A stretch of 64,000 nt of DNA from Oribacterium sp. oral taxon 102 (GCF_013394775.1 NZ_JABXYT010000001.1:1006501-1070500); one strand, 5' to 3'; positions 34,073 through 46,176 are shown, counted from the first letter of the stretch. The notes: generated by a model not told the origin, from the letters alone. Numbers and translations are program-made.

Positions 34073-35536
34073 ATGAAGACGAGACTTGCGCTGGACAGGA
34101 TGGGGAAGCAGATCCTGAACCAGTCCCGGACGGAGCTGCTTCTCGCGATGCGCTTCATGGCGCGTCCGCTGAACAGTCTCTCCTATGAGATGGATCTGCG
34201 GACGCAGCGCGTCGGTACCGACGGGGAGCGGATCCGCTTCAATCCGGAGTTTCTGCTTCATCTCTTCATCGAGAGTCCGCAGAAGCTGAACCGGCTCTAC
34301 CTGCACCTCCTCCTGCACTGTTTGTTCCGGCACCTTTACAGCGGGGATGGCAGGGAGGCGGCGCTCTGGAACCTCGCCTGTGATATCCATGCAGAGTCAG
34401 TGCTGGATTCGATGGACTATGCGCTCATTCATCGTCCGCCGGGTGCGTTCCGTCAGCAGAGCTATGAGACATTGACGGCGCGCTGCCGGGTGCTGACGGC
34501 AGAGCGGCTTTACCGGCACTTTCTCTCCGCGCCTCCGGAGACGGCGGAGCTCCATGCCCTGCAGCAGGAGTTCACGAAGGATGATCATCAGTTCTGGATA
34601 CTGCCGGGAGAGCAGGGGGAGCAGGAGCTGCCGGAGGGCGCGGCATCTCCGCAGGACAGTGCGGGGGGAGTGGATGAGGAAGATAAGAGCCGGGATGCGC
34701 CGCAGCAAGAGGGAAGAGACGGAGGCGACGGTGATGTGACAGAGGAGCCGGGAGAAGAGGAGAAAGGGAAGGAAGGAGAGGGCGGAGGGGCCGCCCGCGC
34801 CCGGACGCGGCGCAGAGAGCGGGAGGAGCAGTGGAGAGAGGACGGAGAGCGGCTGAAGTCAGAGCTTCGCACGCTGGGATCTGAGGCAGGGACGGAGCTC
34901 GGGAGTCTGCAATGGCAGCTCGAGCTGCAATATAAGCGCTATCCGGACTTCAGGGATTTTCTTAAGTATCTGATGGTGGAGCGGGAGGAGCTTCGGATCG
35001 ATCCGGATTCCTTCGATTATGCATATTACCATTACGGCATGACGATCTATGGCAATATGCCGCTGATTGAGGAGAACGAATACCGTGACGCACGGAAAAT
35101 CGAGAAGCTGGTTCTCGCCATCGACACCAGCGCCTCCTGCAAGGATATACTGGTGCAGAAGTTTCTGAATCAGGCGGCGGGAATCCTTTCGGACAGGGAC
35201 GGATTTTTCCGGAGGGTGGAGGTTCACATTCTGGAATGCGATGACCGCATCCGGCAGGATATCGTGCTTCACGATGTTGCGGAGCTGGAGCACTACAGCA
35301 GAGGCTTTTCTCTCCGGGGCGGCTACGGAACAGACTTCCGTCCGGTCTTCTCGGAGGTGGAGAGGCGGATGCGAGACGGGAGACTTTCGGGGCTTCGGGG
35401 GCTTCTGTACTTTACGGACGGCTACGGCAGCTATCCGCAGAGACCGACGCCCTACCGGACGGCGTTTGTCTTTCCGAAGGACGAGGATTACAGTGATGAG
35501 GACGCCCCGGACTGGGCGCTGAGGTTATATCTATGA
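34073..35536 (+). CDS. VWA-like protein with a degenerate metallopeptidase-like N-terminal domain (DUF2201-like)
   Basis: The 487-residue protein has an N-terminal putative metallopeptidase-like domain (1-150), an acidic low-complexity linker (about 190-250) and a C-terminal VWA-like domain with an intact MIDAS pattern (AIDTSASC, GGYGTDFRPVF, YFTDGYGSYP). In the usual peptidase motif HExxHxxxxH the Glu is missing: His78-Leu-Leu-Leu-His82 and His87. Proteins of this family are encoded beside a MoxR-type ATPase, as here (4-base overlap), and may form chaperone-like or metal-insertion machines. The start has GGGGGAGAGG. No membrane segment. Confidence 0.8.
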   Translation: MKTRLALDRMGKQILNQSRTELLLAMRFMARPLNSLSYEMDLRTQRVGTDGERIRFNPEFLLHLFIESPQKLNRLYLHLLLHCLFRHLYSGDGREAALWNLACDIHAESVLDSMDYALIHRPPGAFRQQSYETLTARCRVLTAERLYRHFLSAPPETAELHALQQEFTKDDHQFWILPGEQGEQELPEGAASPQDSAGGVDEEDKSRDAPQQEGRDGGDGDVTEEPGEEEKGKEGEGGGAARARTRRREREEQWREDGERLKSELRTLGSEAGTELGSLQWQLELQYKRYPDFRDFLKYLMVEREELRIDPDSFDYAYYHYGMTIYGNMPLIEENEYRDARKIEKLVLAIDTSASCKDILVQKFLNQAAGILSDRDGFFRRVEVHILECDDRIRQDIVLHDVAELEHYSRGFSLRGGYGTDFRPVFSEVERRMRDGRLSGLRGLLYFTDGYGSYPQRPTPYRTAFVFPKDEDYSDEDAPDWALRLYL

Positions 35537-37026
35537 ATATCAAAGAGGCGAAACAGGAGATTATTCATACGGTGCAGGCATATCTCCGGAAGGACGAGAC
35601 GGGAGCATACCGGATTCCGATGGAGAAGCAGCGCCCGATCTTCATGCTGGGTGTGCCGGGGATCGGCAAGACAGCGATCATAGAGCAGGTCGCAGAGGAG
35701 CTTAATCTGAATCTCGTATCCTACACGATCACCCATCATACCCGGCAGTCCGCCATCGGGCTCCCGTATATTTCCAGACGGGAATATGGAGGACAGGAAT
35801 ATTCGGTTACGGAATACACGATGTCGGAGATCCTGGCCGCGGTCTATGACAGCATTGCGCGCTCCGGCGTGCGGGAGGGGATTCTCTTTCTGGATGAGAT
35901 CAACTGCGTATCGGAGACACTGTCCCCCACGATGCTGCAGTTTTTGCAATACAAGACCTTCGGCATGCATCATGTGCCGGAGGGCTTCGTCATTGTCACG
36001 GCGGGGAATCCGCCGGAATACAATCGTTCGGTGCGGGACTTCGATATCGCGACGCTGGATCGCGTGCGGCTGCTCCGTGTGGATGAGGATTTCGGGGTAT
36101 GGAAGGAATATGCTTACCGTGCCGGCATACACGGGGCGGTGCTTGCCTACCTCGAAATCAAGAAGGATCATTTCTATCGAGTGCAGCAGGAGATCGAGGG
36201 GAAGCGCTTCGTGACGGCGCGGGGCTGGGAGGATCTGTCCCGCATTCTTCAGGTCTATGAGGAAATGAAGCTTCCGATTACGGAGGAGCTGGTTTCGGAG
36301 TATGTCGCGGATCGGGAGATCGCGCGGGACTTCGCGCTCTACTATGAGCTCTATCAGAAATACCGGAACAAATACCGCATCCCGGAGATACTGGGCGGAA
36401 GCTTCCCGGAGGACACGACGACGATTCTGAATGCGCCCTTTGATGAGAAGCTGTCCCTGCTGTCTCTCCTGCTTGACAGTCTGAACCGATCGTTTCGCCG
36501 CTATGCGGAGGACAGAAACGTCTATCGGCTGGTGTTTTCAGAGCTGAAGTCGATCCGTGCCATGGCAAAGGAGGGACAGGAGGTCAGAACGCTTCTCCGC
36601 AGCACGATCGAGGAGAGAGTGCGGCGGCGGGAGGCGAGAAAGCGCACGAAGACGCTCGACCGGACGGAGGAGAGGCTGGAATCGCTTAGCCAGAGCCTGC
36701 TGGAGGAGCTCGAAAGGGAGCTGGTCACGCAGGGAGAGTACAGCTTTGATTTCCTGAAGGCATGCTTCGAAGAGAGGGAGGCAGAGCGGCAGCGGCAGAT
36801 TCGAGAGAGCGGCGACAGACTCACGAATGCTTTTGAGTTCATCCGGCGGACATTCGGGGAGGGGCAGGAGCTGGTGCTTTTCCTCTCGGAGCTGTCCTCC
36901 GCCTATTACAGCCTGCAATTCCTCAGCGAGGTCGGAAACGACGCCTATTACAAATACAACCGCTACCTGCTGATGCAGGATCGGAAAACAGAGCTTCGCA
37001 GGGAGATAGAGGAGATGCTGCTGTGA
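35533..37026 (+). CDS. MoxR-family AAA ATPase
   Basis: The 497-residue protein has an AAA core in its first 250 residues: Walker A MLGVPGIGKTA (about 37-47), Walker B GILFLDEIN, sensor 1 VIVTAGNPPEYN and RVRLLRVDEDFG. The C-terminal 240 residues are a long helical part rich in Arg/Glu, not typical of short MoxR proteins. MoxR ATPases work with VWA proteins to remodel or activate targets; the VWA-like protein just before it overlaps by 4 bases. The target here is unknown. Confidence 0.85.
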   Translation: MNIKEAKQEIIHTVQAYLRKDETGAYRIPMEKQRPIFMLGVPGIGKTAIIEQVAEELNLNLVSYTITHHTRQSAIGLPYISRREYGGQEYSVTEYTMSEILAAVYDSIARSGVREGILFLDEINCVSETLSPTMLQFLQYKTFGMHHVPEGFVIVTAGNPPEYNRSVRDFDIATLDRVRLLRVDEDFGVWKEYAYRAGIHGAVLAYLEIKKDHFYRVQQEIEGKRFVTARGWEDLSRILQVYEEMKLPITEELVSEYVADREIARDFALYYELYQKYRNKYRIPEILGGSFPEDTTTILNAPFDEKLSLLSLLLDSLNRSFRRYAEDRNVYRLVFSELKSIRAMAKEGQEVRTLLRSTIEERVRRREARKRTKTLDRTEERLESLSQSLLEELERELVTQGEYSFDFLKACFEEREAERQRQIRESGDRLTNAFEFIRRTFGEGQELVLFLSELSSAYYSLQFLSEVGNDAYYKYNRYLLMQDRKTELRREIEEMLL

Positions 37027-37195
37027 AGCAGGGAGGATGGGAACACAGCGGAAGGAGCCGTTGGCGCTGTTCGGGGAAGGGACTGGATTTTTTGCTGTAT
37101 AAGAGGTAAAATCTATAGACGTTCCTGTCCTTCGGGCAGGGCAGCATTACGAGGATGGATCCTACGCCGCACTCCGGCGGCAGAAAGAGGAAAAC

Positions 37196-38590
37196 ATGGC
37201 AAAGAACTATTCAATGGAAACGATTGTCTCTCTCGCGAAGTCCAGAGGCTTCGTATACCCGGGCTCCGAGATCTACGGCGGACTTGCCAATACCTGGGAT
37301 TACGGCAACCTCGGCGTCGAGCTGAAGAATAATGTCAAGAAGGCATGGTGGAAGAAATTCATTCAGGAGTCGAAGTACAATGTCGGCATCGACTGCGCGA
37401 TCCTGATGAATCCGCAGACCTGGGTCGCCTCCGGACATCTCTCCAGCTTCTCCGATCCGCTGATGGACTGCAAGGAGTGTCACGAGAGATTTCGTGCGGA
37501 CAAGCTGATCGAGGATTTCGCGGCAGAGCATGCCATCGCGCTTTCCGGCTCCGTGGACGCCTGGTCCAGAGAGGAAATGGAGCAGTTCATTGCTGCGCAT
37601 CAGGTGGCATGTCCGACCTGTGGCAAGCACAACTTCACCGGTATCCGACAGTTTAACCTGATGTTCAAGACCTTCCAGGGCGTGACCGAGGACGCGAAGG
37701 ACGCGGTCTACCTCCGCCCGGAGACGGCGCAGGGCATCTTCGTAAATTTCAAGAATGTACAGAGAACCTCCCGAAAGAAGCTTCCGTTCGGCATCGGACA
37801 GATCGGCAAGTCCTTCCGGAATGAGATCACACCGGGCAACTTCACCTTCCGCACCAGAGAGTTCGAGCAGATGGAGCTGGAGTTCTTCTGCAAGCCCAAT
37901 ACCGATCTCGAGTGGTTCGCGTACTGGAAGGAGTTCTGTCAGAACTGGCTGCTGTCCCTCGGGATGCCGAAGGAGATGCTGCGCGCCCGCGATCATGAGA
38001 AGGAGGAGCTGTCCTTCTATTCCAAGGCGACGACAGACCTCGAGTTCCTCTTCCCGTTCGGTTGGGGCGAGCTCTGGGGCATCGCCGACCGGACGGACTA
38101 CGATCTTTCCCGCCATCAGGAGGTTTCCGGCGAGGATATGAGCTATTTCGACGACGAGAGCGGCGAGCATTATCTGCCCTATGTCGTGGAGCCGTCTCTC
38201 GGAGCAGACCGTGTGACGCTCGCCTTCCTCTGCGCCGCCTACGATGTAGAGACGCTGGAGGGTGGGGACGAGCGTACCGTGCTGCGCTTCCATCCGGCGC
38301 TGGCGCCGGTAAAGATCGGCATCCTTCCGCTGTCCAAGAAGCTCTCCGCTTCTGCGGAGAGGGTTCACGAGGAGCTCTCGAAGTACTGGTATACGGAGTT
38401 CGACGACAGAGGAAATATCGGCAAGCGCTACAGAAGACAGGATGAGATCGGGACGCCGTACTGCGTGACTTACGACTTCGACTCGGAGACGGATCACTGC
38501 GTGACCGTCCGGGAAAGAGACAGCATGAAGCAGGAGCGGGTAGCTATCTCGGAGCTCAAGGCATACTTTGAGGAGAAGCTCGCTTTCTGA
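37196..38590 (+). CDS. glyS: Glycyl-tRNA synthetase (dimeric class II type)
   Basis: The 464-residue enzyme charges tRNA-Gly and is the single-chain eukaryote/archaea-like form. Class II motifs are visible: motif 2 [20 protein letters not shown] and the motif 3 region ([17 protein letters not shown]). It starts with [20 protein letters not shown], and the Cys pairs CKECH and CPTC probably hold zinc in the insertion. AGAAAGAGG precedes the ATG. The C-terminal anticodon-binding domain ends with [15 protein letters not shown]. No T-box leader was found in the 169 bases before it, although the family is often T-box controlled in Bacillota. Confidence 0.95.
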   Translation: MAKNYSMETIVSLAKSRGFVYPGSEIYGGLANTWDYGNLGVELKNNVKKAWWKKFIQESKYNVGIDCAILMNPQTWVASGHLSSFSDPLMDCKECHERFRADKLIEDFAAEHAIALSGSVDAWSREEMEQFIAAHQVACPTCGKHNFTGIRQFNLMFKTFQGVTEDAKDAVYLRPETAQGIFVNFKNVQRTSRKKLPFGIGQIGKSFRNEITPGNFTFRTREFEQMELEFFCKPNTDLEWFAYWKEFCQNWLLSLGMPKEMLRARDHEKEELSFYSKATTDLEFLFPFGWGELWGIADRTDYDLSRHQEVSGEDMSYFDDESGEHYLPYVVEPSLGADRVTLAFLCAAYDVETLEGGDERTVLRFHPALAPVKIGILPLSKKLSASAERVHEELSKYWYTEFDDRGNIGKRYRRQDEIGTPYCVTYDFDSETDHCVTVRERDSMKQERVAISELKAYFEEKLAF

Positions 38591-38927
38591 AGGCTTACCT
38601 GAACTGCTGCCTTTTTGCTGTGCGGACAAGGGGCTTGACAGGGAATACGGGGGAGCGGGACGGCGGGTTCGGCTCTCCCTTTCCGTATCTGCGCCCGGTT
38701 CGGGGCTCCACGCGGTGGTACTAAATTCACACTTCGTTCCACTCGTGTTCCTTAAGTACCGGCGTCCTGCATGCTTTTGCAGCATCCCGCCTGTTGGCAC
38801 ATAGCTTTTCGGATTTAATCAGTGTTTCCTTAAGTACCGGCGTCCCGCACGCTTTTGCAGCATCACGCCTGTTGGCACGTAACTTTTCCGATTTAATCAG
38901 TGTTTTCCTAATTTACAGGAGGCGTCA
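38591..38927 (+). other. Gap after glyS holding tandem repeats
   Basis: No gene is seen. The first 150 bases hold a GC-rich imperfect inverted repeat; the rest is two tandem copies of repeat family 1 and the start of a third, running into the leader of the kinase gene. Confidence 0.6.
38748..38904 (+). repeat. Repeat family 1, two tandem copies (period 78)
   Basis: The unit TTCCTTAAGTACCGGCGTCC...TTTAATCAGTG occurs at 38748-38825 and again from 38826, differing at only a few positions; a third partial copy (TTCCTAATTTACAGG) leads to the ribosome site of the kinase gene. Each has nested inverted repeats (for example GGCGT/ACGCC). A further copy lies at 43681-43769. Confidence 0.85.
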
Positions 38928-39977
38928 ATGCGTTCTATGAGTCTGATCGGCAGACTGGCGGTCAGCTTCGGACTGAGCACGGTCGTGCCGATTTTTCTGA
39001 TGTACCTTTCCTTTCGGGGCTTCACGACGATGACGACCAACGTCGTCATTCTGATGTTCGTCGGGCTCTTCTTCGTCGCGTGGATCTACAGCGGGATCCT
39101 GAAGCCGGTGGGGGAGCTGAAGGACGCAGCACAGCGGATCGAGGGTGGAGATCTGGATTTCACACTGGAGGCGGAGACGAACGACGAGTTCGGCGAACTG
39201 ATGCAGGCGTTTGAGCAGATGCGGATGCGCCTGAAGGAGACGCAGGAGGAGAAGATCCGGAATGATCTCGAGAACAAGGAGCTGATCTCCAACATTGCCC
39301 ACGATCTGAAGACGCCGCTCACGACGATCAAGGGCTATTCCGAAGGAATACTGGATGGCATTGCGAAGAGCCCGGAGCGGCAGAAGAAATATTTGCAGAC
39401 CATCTGCAGTAAGGCGAACGAGATGAATCGGCTGATCGACGAGCTGAACTACTATGCGAAGATCGAGACCAATAAGATCCCGTACAATTTCCAACACCTG
39501 AATGTCGCGGCGTATTTCTCGGACTGCGCCGAGGAGATCGGGCTGGACATGGAGTCGCGGGGCTGGCGTTTTCACTATGAGAACGGGGTGGAGGAAAAGG
39601 TGGAGATCATTGCCGATCCGGAGCAGCTTAGGAAGGTCATCAGCAACATTATCTCCAATTCCGTGAAATATATGGATAAGGCTGCGCCGGAGATCGGAAT
39701 CGTCCTGAAGGACGCGGGGGATTTCGTAGAGGTTTCGCTCTCCGACAACGGGAGGGGGATCGCGAAGGCGGACCTCCCCTATGTTTTCGAACGCTTCTTC
39801 CGTGCCGATTCTTCGCGGAATTCTACGAAGGGCGGCTCCGGCATCGGGCTTTCTATCGTTCGGAAAATCATCGAGGACAGCGGCGGACGGATCTGGGCGA
39901 ACAGTGCGCCGGGGAAGGGAACGACTCTGCATTTCGTGCTTCGGAAATACATCGGGCGAAGGGACTTCGAGAGCTGA
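38928..39977 (+). CDS. Sensor histidine kinase with minimal extracellular part
   Basis: The 349-residue kinase has two membrane segments close together (about 10-27 and 37-57), so almost no extracellular domain, then HAMP (KPVGELKDAAQRIEGGDLDF), phospho-accepting His125 in NIAHDLKTPLTTIKGYSEG, and the ATPase boxes (NIISNSVKY, DNGRGI, GGSGIGLSIVRKI). It probably senses something within the membrane. AGGAGG precedes the ATG. The partner regulator follows after 43 bases. The leader carries two copies of repeat family 1. Confidence 0.92.
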   Translation: MRSMSLIGRLAVSFGLSTVVPIFLMYLSFRGFTTMTTNVVILMFVGLFFVAWIYSGILKPVGELKDAAQRIEGGDLDFTLEAETNDEFGELMQAFEQMRMRLKETQEEKIRNDLENKELISNIAHDLKTPLTTIKGYSEGILDGIAKSPERQKKYLQTICSKANEMNRLIDELNYYAKIETNKIPYNFQHLNVAAYFSDCAEEIGLDMESRGWRFHYENGVEEKVEIIADPEQLRKVISNIISNSVKYMDKAAPEIGIVLKDAGDFVEVSLSDNGRGIAKADLPYVFERFFRADSSRNSTKGGSGIGLSIVRKIIEDSGGRIWANSAPGKGTTLHFVLRKYIGRRDFES

Positions 39978-40020
39978 GACAGGACGGCGGCATCGGGAAC
40001 GGTGCCCGGAAAGGAAGAAA

Positions 40021-40722
40021 ATGGACGAAAAAAAGAAAATTCTGATTGTGGAGGATGAGGAGAGCATCGCTGAGCTGGAACGGGACTATCTCGAGCTTTC
40101 CGGCTTCTTAGTGGATATCGAGGCGGACGGGGAGCAAGGGGCGAGACGGGCGCTCGAGCAGGACTATGATCTCCTGATCCTCGATCTGATGCTGCCGGGG
40201 AAGGATGGCTTCGAGATCTGCCGTGAGGTTCGGGAGCAGAAGGACATCCCGATTCTGATGGTCTCTGCGCGGCGGGACGACATTGACAAGATTCGCGGGC
40301 TGGGACTCGGGGCGGACGACTACATGACGAAGCCCTTCTCCGCCAGCGAGCTGGTGGCACGCGTCAAGGCGCACCTCTCCCGCTACGAGAGGCTGCTGGG
40401 CTCCGGCAGGGAGGAGAACAGCACGATAGAGATTCGCGGGCTTCGCATCGACAGCACGGCGCGCCGCGTCTGGGTCAACAATGAGGAGGTGGGCTTCACC
40501 TCGAGAGAGTTTGATTTGCTGCTCTTCCTCGCGTCTCACCCGAACCATGTCTATACCAAGGAAGAGCTGTTCCGCGAGATCTGGAAGATGGACTCTGTCG
40601 GCGACATCGCAACGGTGACGGTGCACATCAAGAAGCTGCGCGAGAAGATCGAGCAGAACAATGCCGCACGGCCGCAGTATATCGAGACGATCTGGGGTGT
40701 CGGCTACCGGTTCAAGGTCTGA
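40021..40722 (+). CDS. Response regulator, OmpR family
   Basis: The 233-residue protein has a receiver domain (KKILIVEDEESIAELERDYL; Asp55 in LILDLMLPGKDG; MTKPFSA) and a C-terminal winged helix (about 130-233; FTSREFDLLLFLASHPN, VTVHIKKLREKIE, IWGVGYRFKV). The start at 40021 has AAAGGAAG; a longer in-frame start at 39781 lies inside the kinase gene and adds unrelated residues. It pairs with the kinase before it (kinase-first order). Confidence 0.93.
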   Translation: MDEKKKILIVEDEESIAELERDYLELSGFLVDIEADGEQGARRALEQDYDLLILDLMLPGKDGFEICREVREQKDIPILMVSARRDDIDKIRGLGLGADDYMTKPFSASELVARVKAHLSRYERLLGSGREENSTIEIRGLRIDSTARRVWVNNEEVGFTSREFDLLLFLASHPNHVYTKEELFREIWKMDSVGDIATVTVHIKKLREKIEQNNAARPQYIETIWGVGYRFKV

Positions 40723-40807
40723 GCGTGCGGGAATGGTGTGGGCAAAGCGCTGACAAATGCAGGCGGCTTTTTCCGAATATTCTTCCGTATATGCCGAAAT
40801 TATTGTT

Positions 40808-40821
40808 TGGAAACGCTTACA
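40808..40821 (+). promoter_or_regulatory. Likely catabolite-responsive element (CcpA operator) upstream of ppdK
   Basis: TGGAAACGCTTACA fits the cre consensus TGWAANCGNTNWCA at 13 of 14 positions. It ends 13 bases before the -35 box, centred about 55 bases before the expected transcription start, a position at which CcpA activates rather than represses. Confidence 0.6.
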
Positions 40822-40834
40822 TCTATCTTCGCAC

Positions 40835-40863
40835 TTTACTAAAATGCTTCTGTCACGTATAAT
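40835..40863 (+). promoter_or_regulatory. ppdK promoter
   Basis: TTTACT (40835-40840) and TATAAT (40858-40863) are separated by 17 bases, about 60 bases before the ppdK start. Confidence 0.7.
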
Positions 40864-40924
40864 CTTTTTGGTGATTTTGTAGAAGGAATCATCATTTGAT
40901 CAGGATTTTAGATGGAGGATGAGA

Positions 40925-43558
<2,634 letters not shown>

Positions 43559-43591
43559 GGGGAGCTGCGGCCGGAGCGTATAGGATAAGAG

Positions 43592-43620
43592 GGGGTGTCG
43601 GAGGAATCCGGCACCCCTTT
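43592..43620 (+). terminator. ppdK terminator
   Basis: GGGGTGTCGGA (43592-43602) pairs with TCCGGCACCCC (43607-43617) around GGAA, with one G-U pair and a short T-run. Confidence 0.85.
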
Positions 43621-43680
43621 CAGCTTCAATCCCGGATCGAAGCTTACAGAATGATGAAATCCGGCGGAAGCTGTCACGGG

Positions 43681-43769
43681 ATTGTTCCTTACGTACCGCT
43701 GTTCCGCACGCTTTTGCGGCATCACGCCTATTGGTACGTATCTTTTCCGATTTAATCGGAGTGAACAAT
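43681..43769 (+). repeat. Repeat family 1, longest single copy, cloverleaf-like
   Basis: The outer arms ATTGTTC (43681-43687) and GAACAAT (43763-43769) enclose two hairpins: TACGTACC/GGTACGTA with an inner CCGCA/TGCGG, and CCGATT-T-AATCGG. It is homologous to the tandem copies at 38748-38904. It ends about 50 bases before the TRIC-type gene. Confidence 0.85.
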
Positions 43770-43822
43770 AAAAAATGACATCCGACAGAGGAAATCAACT
43801 ATTTCCGGTGGGGGGCAGGAGT

Positions 43823-44476
43823 ATGGGAAATCTGCAAACGATATCAGGCATCGTGGAAATGGCGGGGATCATCGCTTTTTCTATTTCCGGAGCGATGATT
43901 GCAGTGGAGGAAGAGGTCGATTTATTCGGCATACTGCTGCTGGGGCTGATTACGGCAATGGGAGGAGGTGTCATGCGGGACGTATTGCTGGGGCTCTTCC
44001 CGTCCGCAAATTTCTATAACTATCCGGGCATCATCGCCTCTCTCGCGAGCTCCGCGGCGGTCTTCATCATAGCCTATACGCATAGAGATTACTATTTCCG
44101 GCACAGCGGAAGAATCGCAGCGATCAATAATGTGGTGGATTCGCTGGGTCTTGGTCTCTTCAGCGTCACCGGAGCGCATACGGCGATGCAGGCGGCTGGC
44201 GGTGAGAATATCTATCTGCTGGTTTTCATGGGAATGCTGACCGGTGTCGGAGGAGGACTCATCCGGGATACCATCGCGGGGCGGAAGCCTGTGATCCTCA
44301 CACGGCACATCTATGCGGTTGCGTCCATTCTCGGCAGTTTCTGCTACTGTCTTTTTGTATTATACGGGCTGCCGGGCGGCGAGGCGTCCGTTCTTGGCGT
44401 GACGCTGGTTTTCGCGATCCGGATTTATGCGACGAAAAAGTGCCTGAATCTGCCGCGGGTGAGCCGAAACAGCTGA
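43823..44476 (+). CDS. TRIC/YadS-type membrane channel (UPF0126)
   Basis: The 217-residue protein has seven predicted membrane segments in two related halves, each with the glycine motif of the family: GGGVMRDVLLG (about 52-62) and GGGLIRDTIAG (about 139-149). The family includes trimeric cation channels and proteins proposed to move glycine. ATG at 43823 follows GGGGGGCAGGAG; an in-frame ATG at 43775 lies nearer the repeat element and adds 16 unlikely residues. It is a single gene. Confidence 0.9.
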   Translation: MGNLQTISGIVEMAGIIAFSISGAMIAVEEEVDLFGILLLGLITAMGGGVMRDVLLGLFPSANFYNYPGIIASLASSAAVFIIAYTHRDYYFRHSGRIAAINNVVDSLGLGLFSVTGAHTAMQAAGGENIYLLVFMGMLTGVGGGLIRDTIAGRKPVILTRHIYAVASILGSFCYCLFVLYGLPGGEASVLGVTLVFAIRIYATKKCLNLPRVSRNS

Positions 44477-44963
44477 CAATTCCGACCGGAGACAGCTTCC
44501 TTCCCTCCCGTATACAGAGGCTTGTGCGGCTGCTGCCGGGAAAGGGGGGAGGAGGGAAGCTGGGATGTGTGGCTCTGGAATTTATGGAATGGAGAAGTAT
44601 AGACCGGAAAAGGGTGAGGAATTGTGAAAGCTGTCCTTTCCGCTGGAGGATTCCGGCAGGAAAAGAAAAGTAAGTTGTGGGAATCTCACAAAATAGCGGA
44701 AAAAAGGGCGGAAAAGCGCGCAGCCGCCTGCAGATGCTGGGCAGGATTACGAATAATTGGCGCCAATCCGATTGATTGGGAAAGAAATTTTGTACGAATT
44801 AACAAACATAAAAGCGAAACAGCACAACATGTCCAATTTTCCTCTTGTTTTTTCGGAATTTGTTCCGTAGAGAATTCGTTTGCAAAATAATAAAATAACT
44901 GACAAGATATAGAAAAAATATTTTCTATTGGAGCAGCATTGCTTTACTAAAAGGAGAAGAGAT
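44477..44963 (+). other. 488-base gap before the sugar ATPase gene, with a 12-bp palindrome
   Basis: No convincing gene is found (two short overlapping frames lack family features). Near 44497-44565 an imperfect inverted repeat (CAGCTTCC... / ...GGGAAGCTG) may end the previous transcript. ATTGGCGCCAAT at 44756-44767 is a perfect palindrome and a candidate operator. The last 150 bases are AT-rich and should contain the promoter of the ATPase gene, but no clear -35/-10 pair could be chosen. Confidence 0.5.
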
Positions 44964-46076
44964 ATGTCTAGTGTACAGCTTAAAAATGTGGTTAAGAAGT
45001 ACCCTAACGGCTTCGTAGCGGTTAAGGACTTCAACCTGGAGATTGAGGATAAGGAATTCATCATTTTCGTAGGACCGTCGGGCTGTGGCAAATCCACGAC
45101 GCTCCGTATGGTAGCGGGGCTTGAGGATATCAGTGACGGCGATCTCTACATCGACGGCAAGAGAATGAACGATGTGGAGCCGAAGGACAGAGACATCGCG
45201 ATGGTATTCCAGAACTATGCGCTGTACCCGCACATGACCGTTTATGATAATATGGCGTTCGGTCTGAAGCTCCGCAAGGTGCCGAAGGACGAGATCGACA
45301 AGAAGGTGCACGAGGCAGCGAGAATTCTGGATCTCGAGCATCTGCTCGACAGAAAGCCGAAAGCACTTTCCGGAGGACAGAGACAGCGAGTTGCTATGGG
45401 ACGTGCGATCGTCCGCAGACCGAAGGTATTCCTGATGGACGAGCCGCTCTCCAACCTGGATGCGAAGCTCCGCGCGCAGATGCGAGTAGAGATTGCGAAG
45501 CTGCATAAGTCTCTCGAGACGACCATTATCTACGTTACGCATGATCAGACCGAGGCTATGACGCTCGGCACCCGCATTGTCGTACTGAAGGACGGTGTGA
45601 TTCAGCAGGTCGATACGCCGGAGAACCTCTACGACACGCCCTGCAATAAGTTCGTTGCCGGCTTTATCGGATCTCCGCAGATGAATATGATCGATGCAGA
45701 GTGCAAGGAGGAGAACGGAGACGTCACGCTGACCTTCGCAGGACATACGATCGCGCTGAATGAGAAGAAGGCGAAGTCTCTGAAGGATAAGGGCTATATC
45801 GGCAAGACCGTGACCCTCGGCATCCGTCCGGAGGATATCCACGATGACGACGAGAGCCTCGCAGCGCACGCGAAGTCCATCATTTCCGCAGAGATTCGCG
45901 TATATGAGATGCTTGGTGCGGAAACTCTTCTCTATTTCGATCTCGGAGACGCTTCCTGGACGGCCAGAGTCAATCCGAAGACGAAGGCGAGAACAGGCGA
46001 TACGGTGAAGTTCGCGATCGACGAGAACAAGATCCATATCTTCGATAAGGAAACAGAGCAGACAATCACAAACTGA
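44964..46076 (+). CDS. ugpC: Multi-sugar ABC transporter ATP-binding protein (UgpC/MsmX type)
   Basis: The 370-residue ATPase has Walker A FVGPSGCGKSTT, the Q-loop VFQNYALYPHMTV, the signature LSGGQRQRVAMGRA, Walker B FLMDEPLSNLD, the switch His THDQTEAM, and a C-terminal OB-fold (TOBE) regulatory region from about 240. Such proteins energise several carbohydrate importers at once. No permease or binding protein is adjacent, so it is a shared subunit; the sugar importer at 58,516-61,621 lacks an ATPase and could use it. The start at 44964 follows AAAAGGAGAAG. A strong terminator follows. Confidence 0.93.
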   Translation: MSSVQLKNVVKKYPNGFVAVKDFNLEIEDKEFIIFVGPSGCGKSTTLRMVAGLEDISDGDLYIDGKRMNDVEPKDRDIAMVFQNYALYPHMTVYDNMAFGLKLRKVPKDEIDKKVHEAARILDLEHLLDRKPKALSGGQRQRVAMGRAIVRRPKVFLMDEPLSNLDAKLRAQMRVEIAKLHKSLETTIIYVTHDQTEAMTLGTRIVVLKDGVIQQVDTPENLYDTPCNKFVAGFIGSPQMNMIDAECKEENGDVTLTFAGHTIALNEKKAKSLKDKGYIGKTVTLGIRPEDIHDDDESLAAHAKSIISAEIRVYEMLGAETLLYFDLGDASWTARVNPKTKARTGDTVKFAIDENKIHIFDKETEQTITN

Positions 46077-46104
46077 GCTGCTGAAGCAGAATAAAACAGA
46101 TCTG

Positions 46105-46137
46105 AAGGGGCGGAACCGGCGAGAGGTTCCGCCCCTT
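46105..46137 (+). terminator. Strong hairpin after the sugar ATPase gene
   Basis: AAGGGGCGGAACC (46105-46117) and GGTTCCGCCCCTT (46125-46137) form a perfect 13-pair stem with a 7-base loop; only a short T-rich end (CTTACT) follows. Confidence 0.75.
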
Positions 46138-46140
46138 ACT

Positions 46141-46176
46141 GTATAAGTCCTGTGCGGCAGTGCACAGGACTTATAC
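46141..46176 (+). repeat. Perfect 15-bp palindrome
   Basis: GTATAAGTCCTGTGC (46141-46155) and GCACAGGACTTATAC (46162-46176) pair around GGCAGT. It follows directly on the terminator. The 14 bases GCACAGGACTTATA also occur near 1693-1706, and a related string, GCAGGGACTTAT, near 52699-52710. Confidence 0.65.

Noticed and set aside
37027..37195. A glycine T-box before glyS
   Set aside because: No TGGNACCGCG box or specifier stem is present in the gap; only a short GCCGC/GCGGC hairpin.
44440..44890. Two short plus-strand frames (77 and 88 codons) before the sugar ATPase gene
   Set aside because: One starts inside the TRIC-type gene, neither has a recognisable domain, and the composition looks non-coding.
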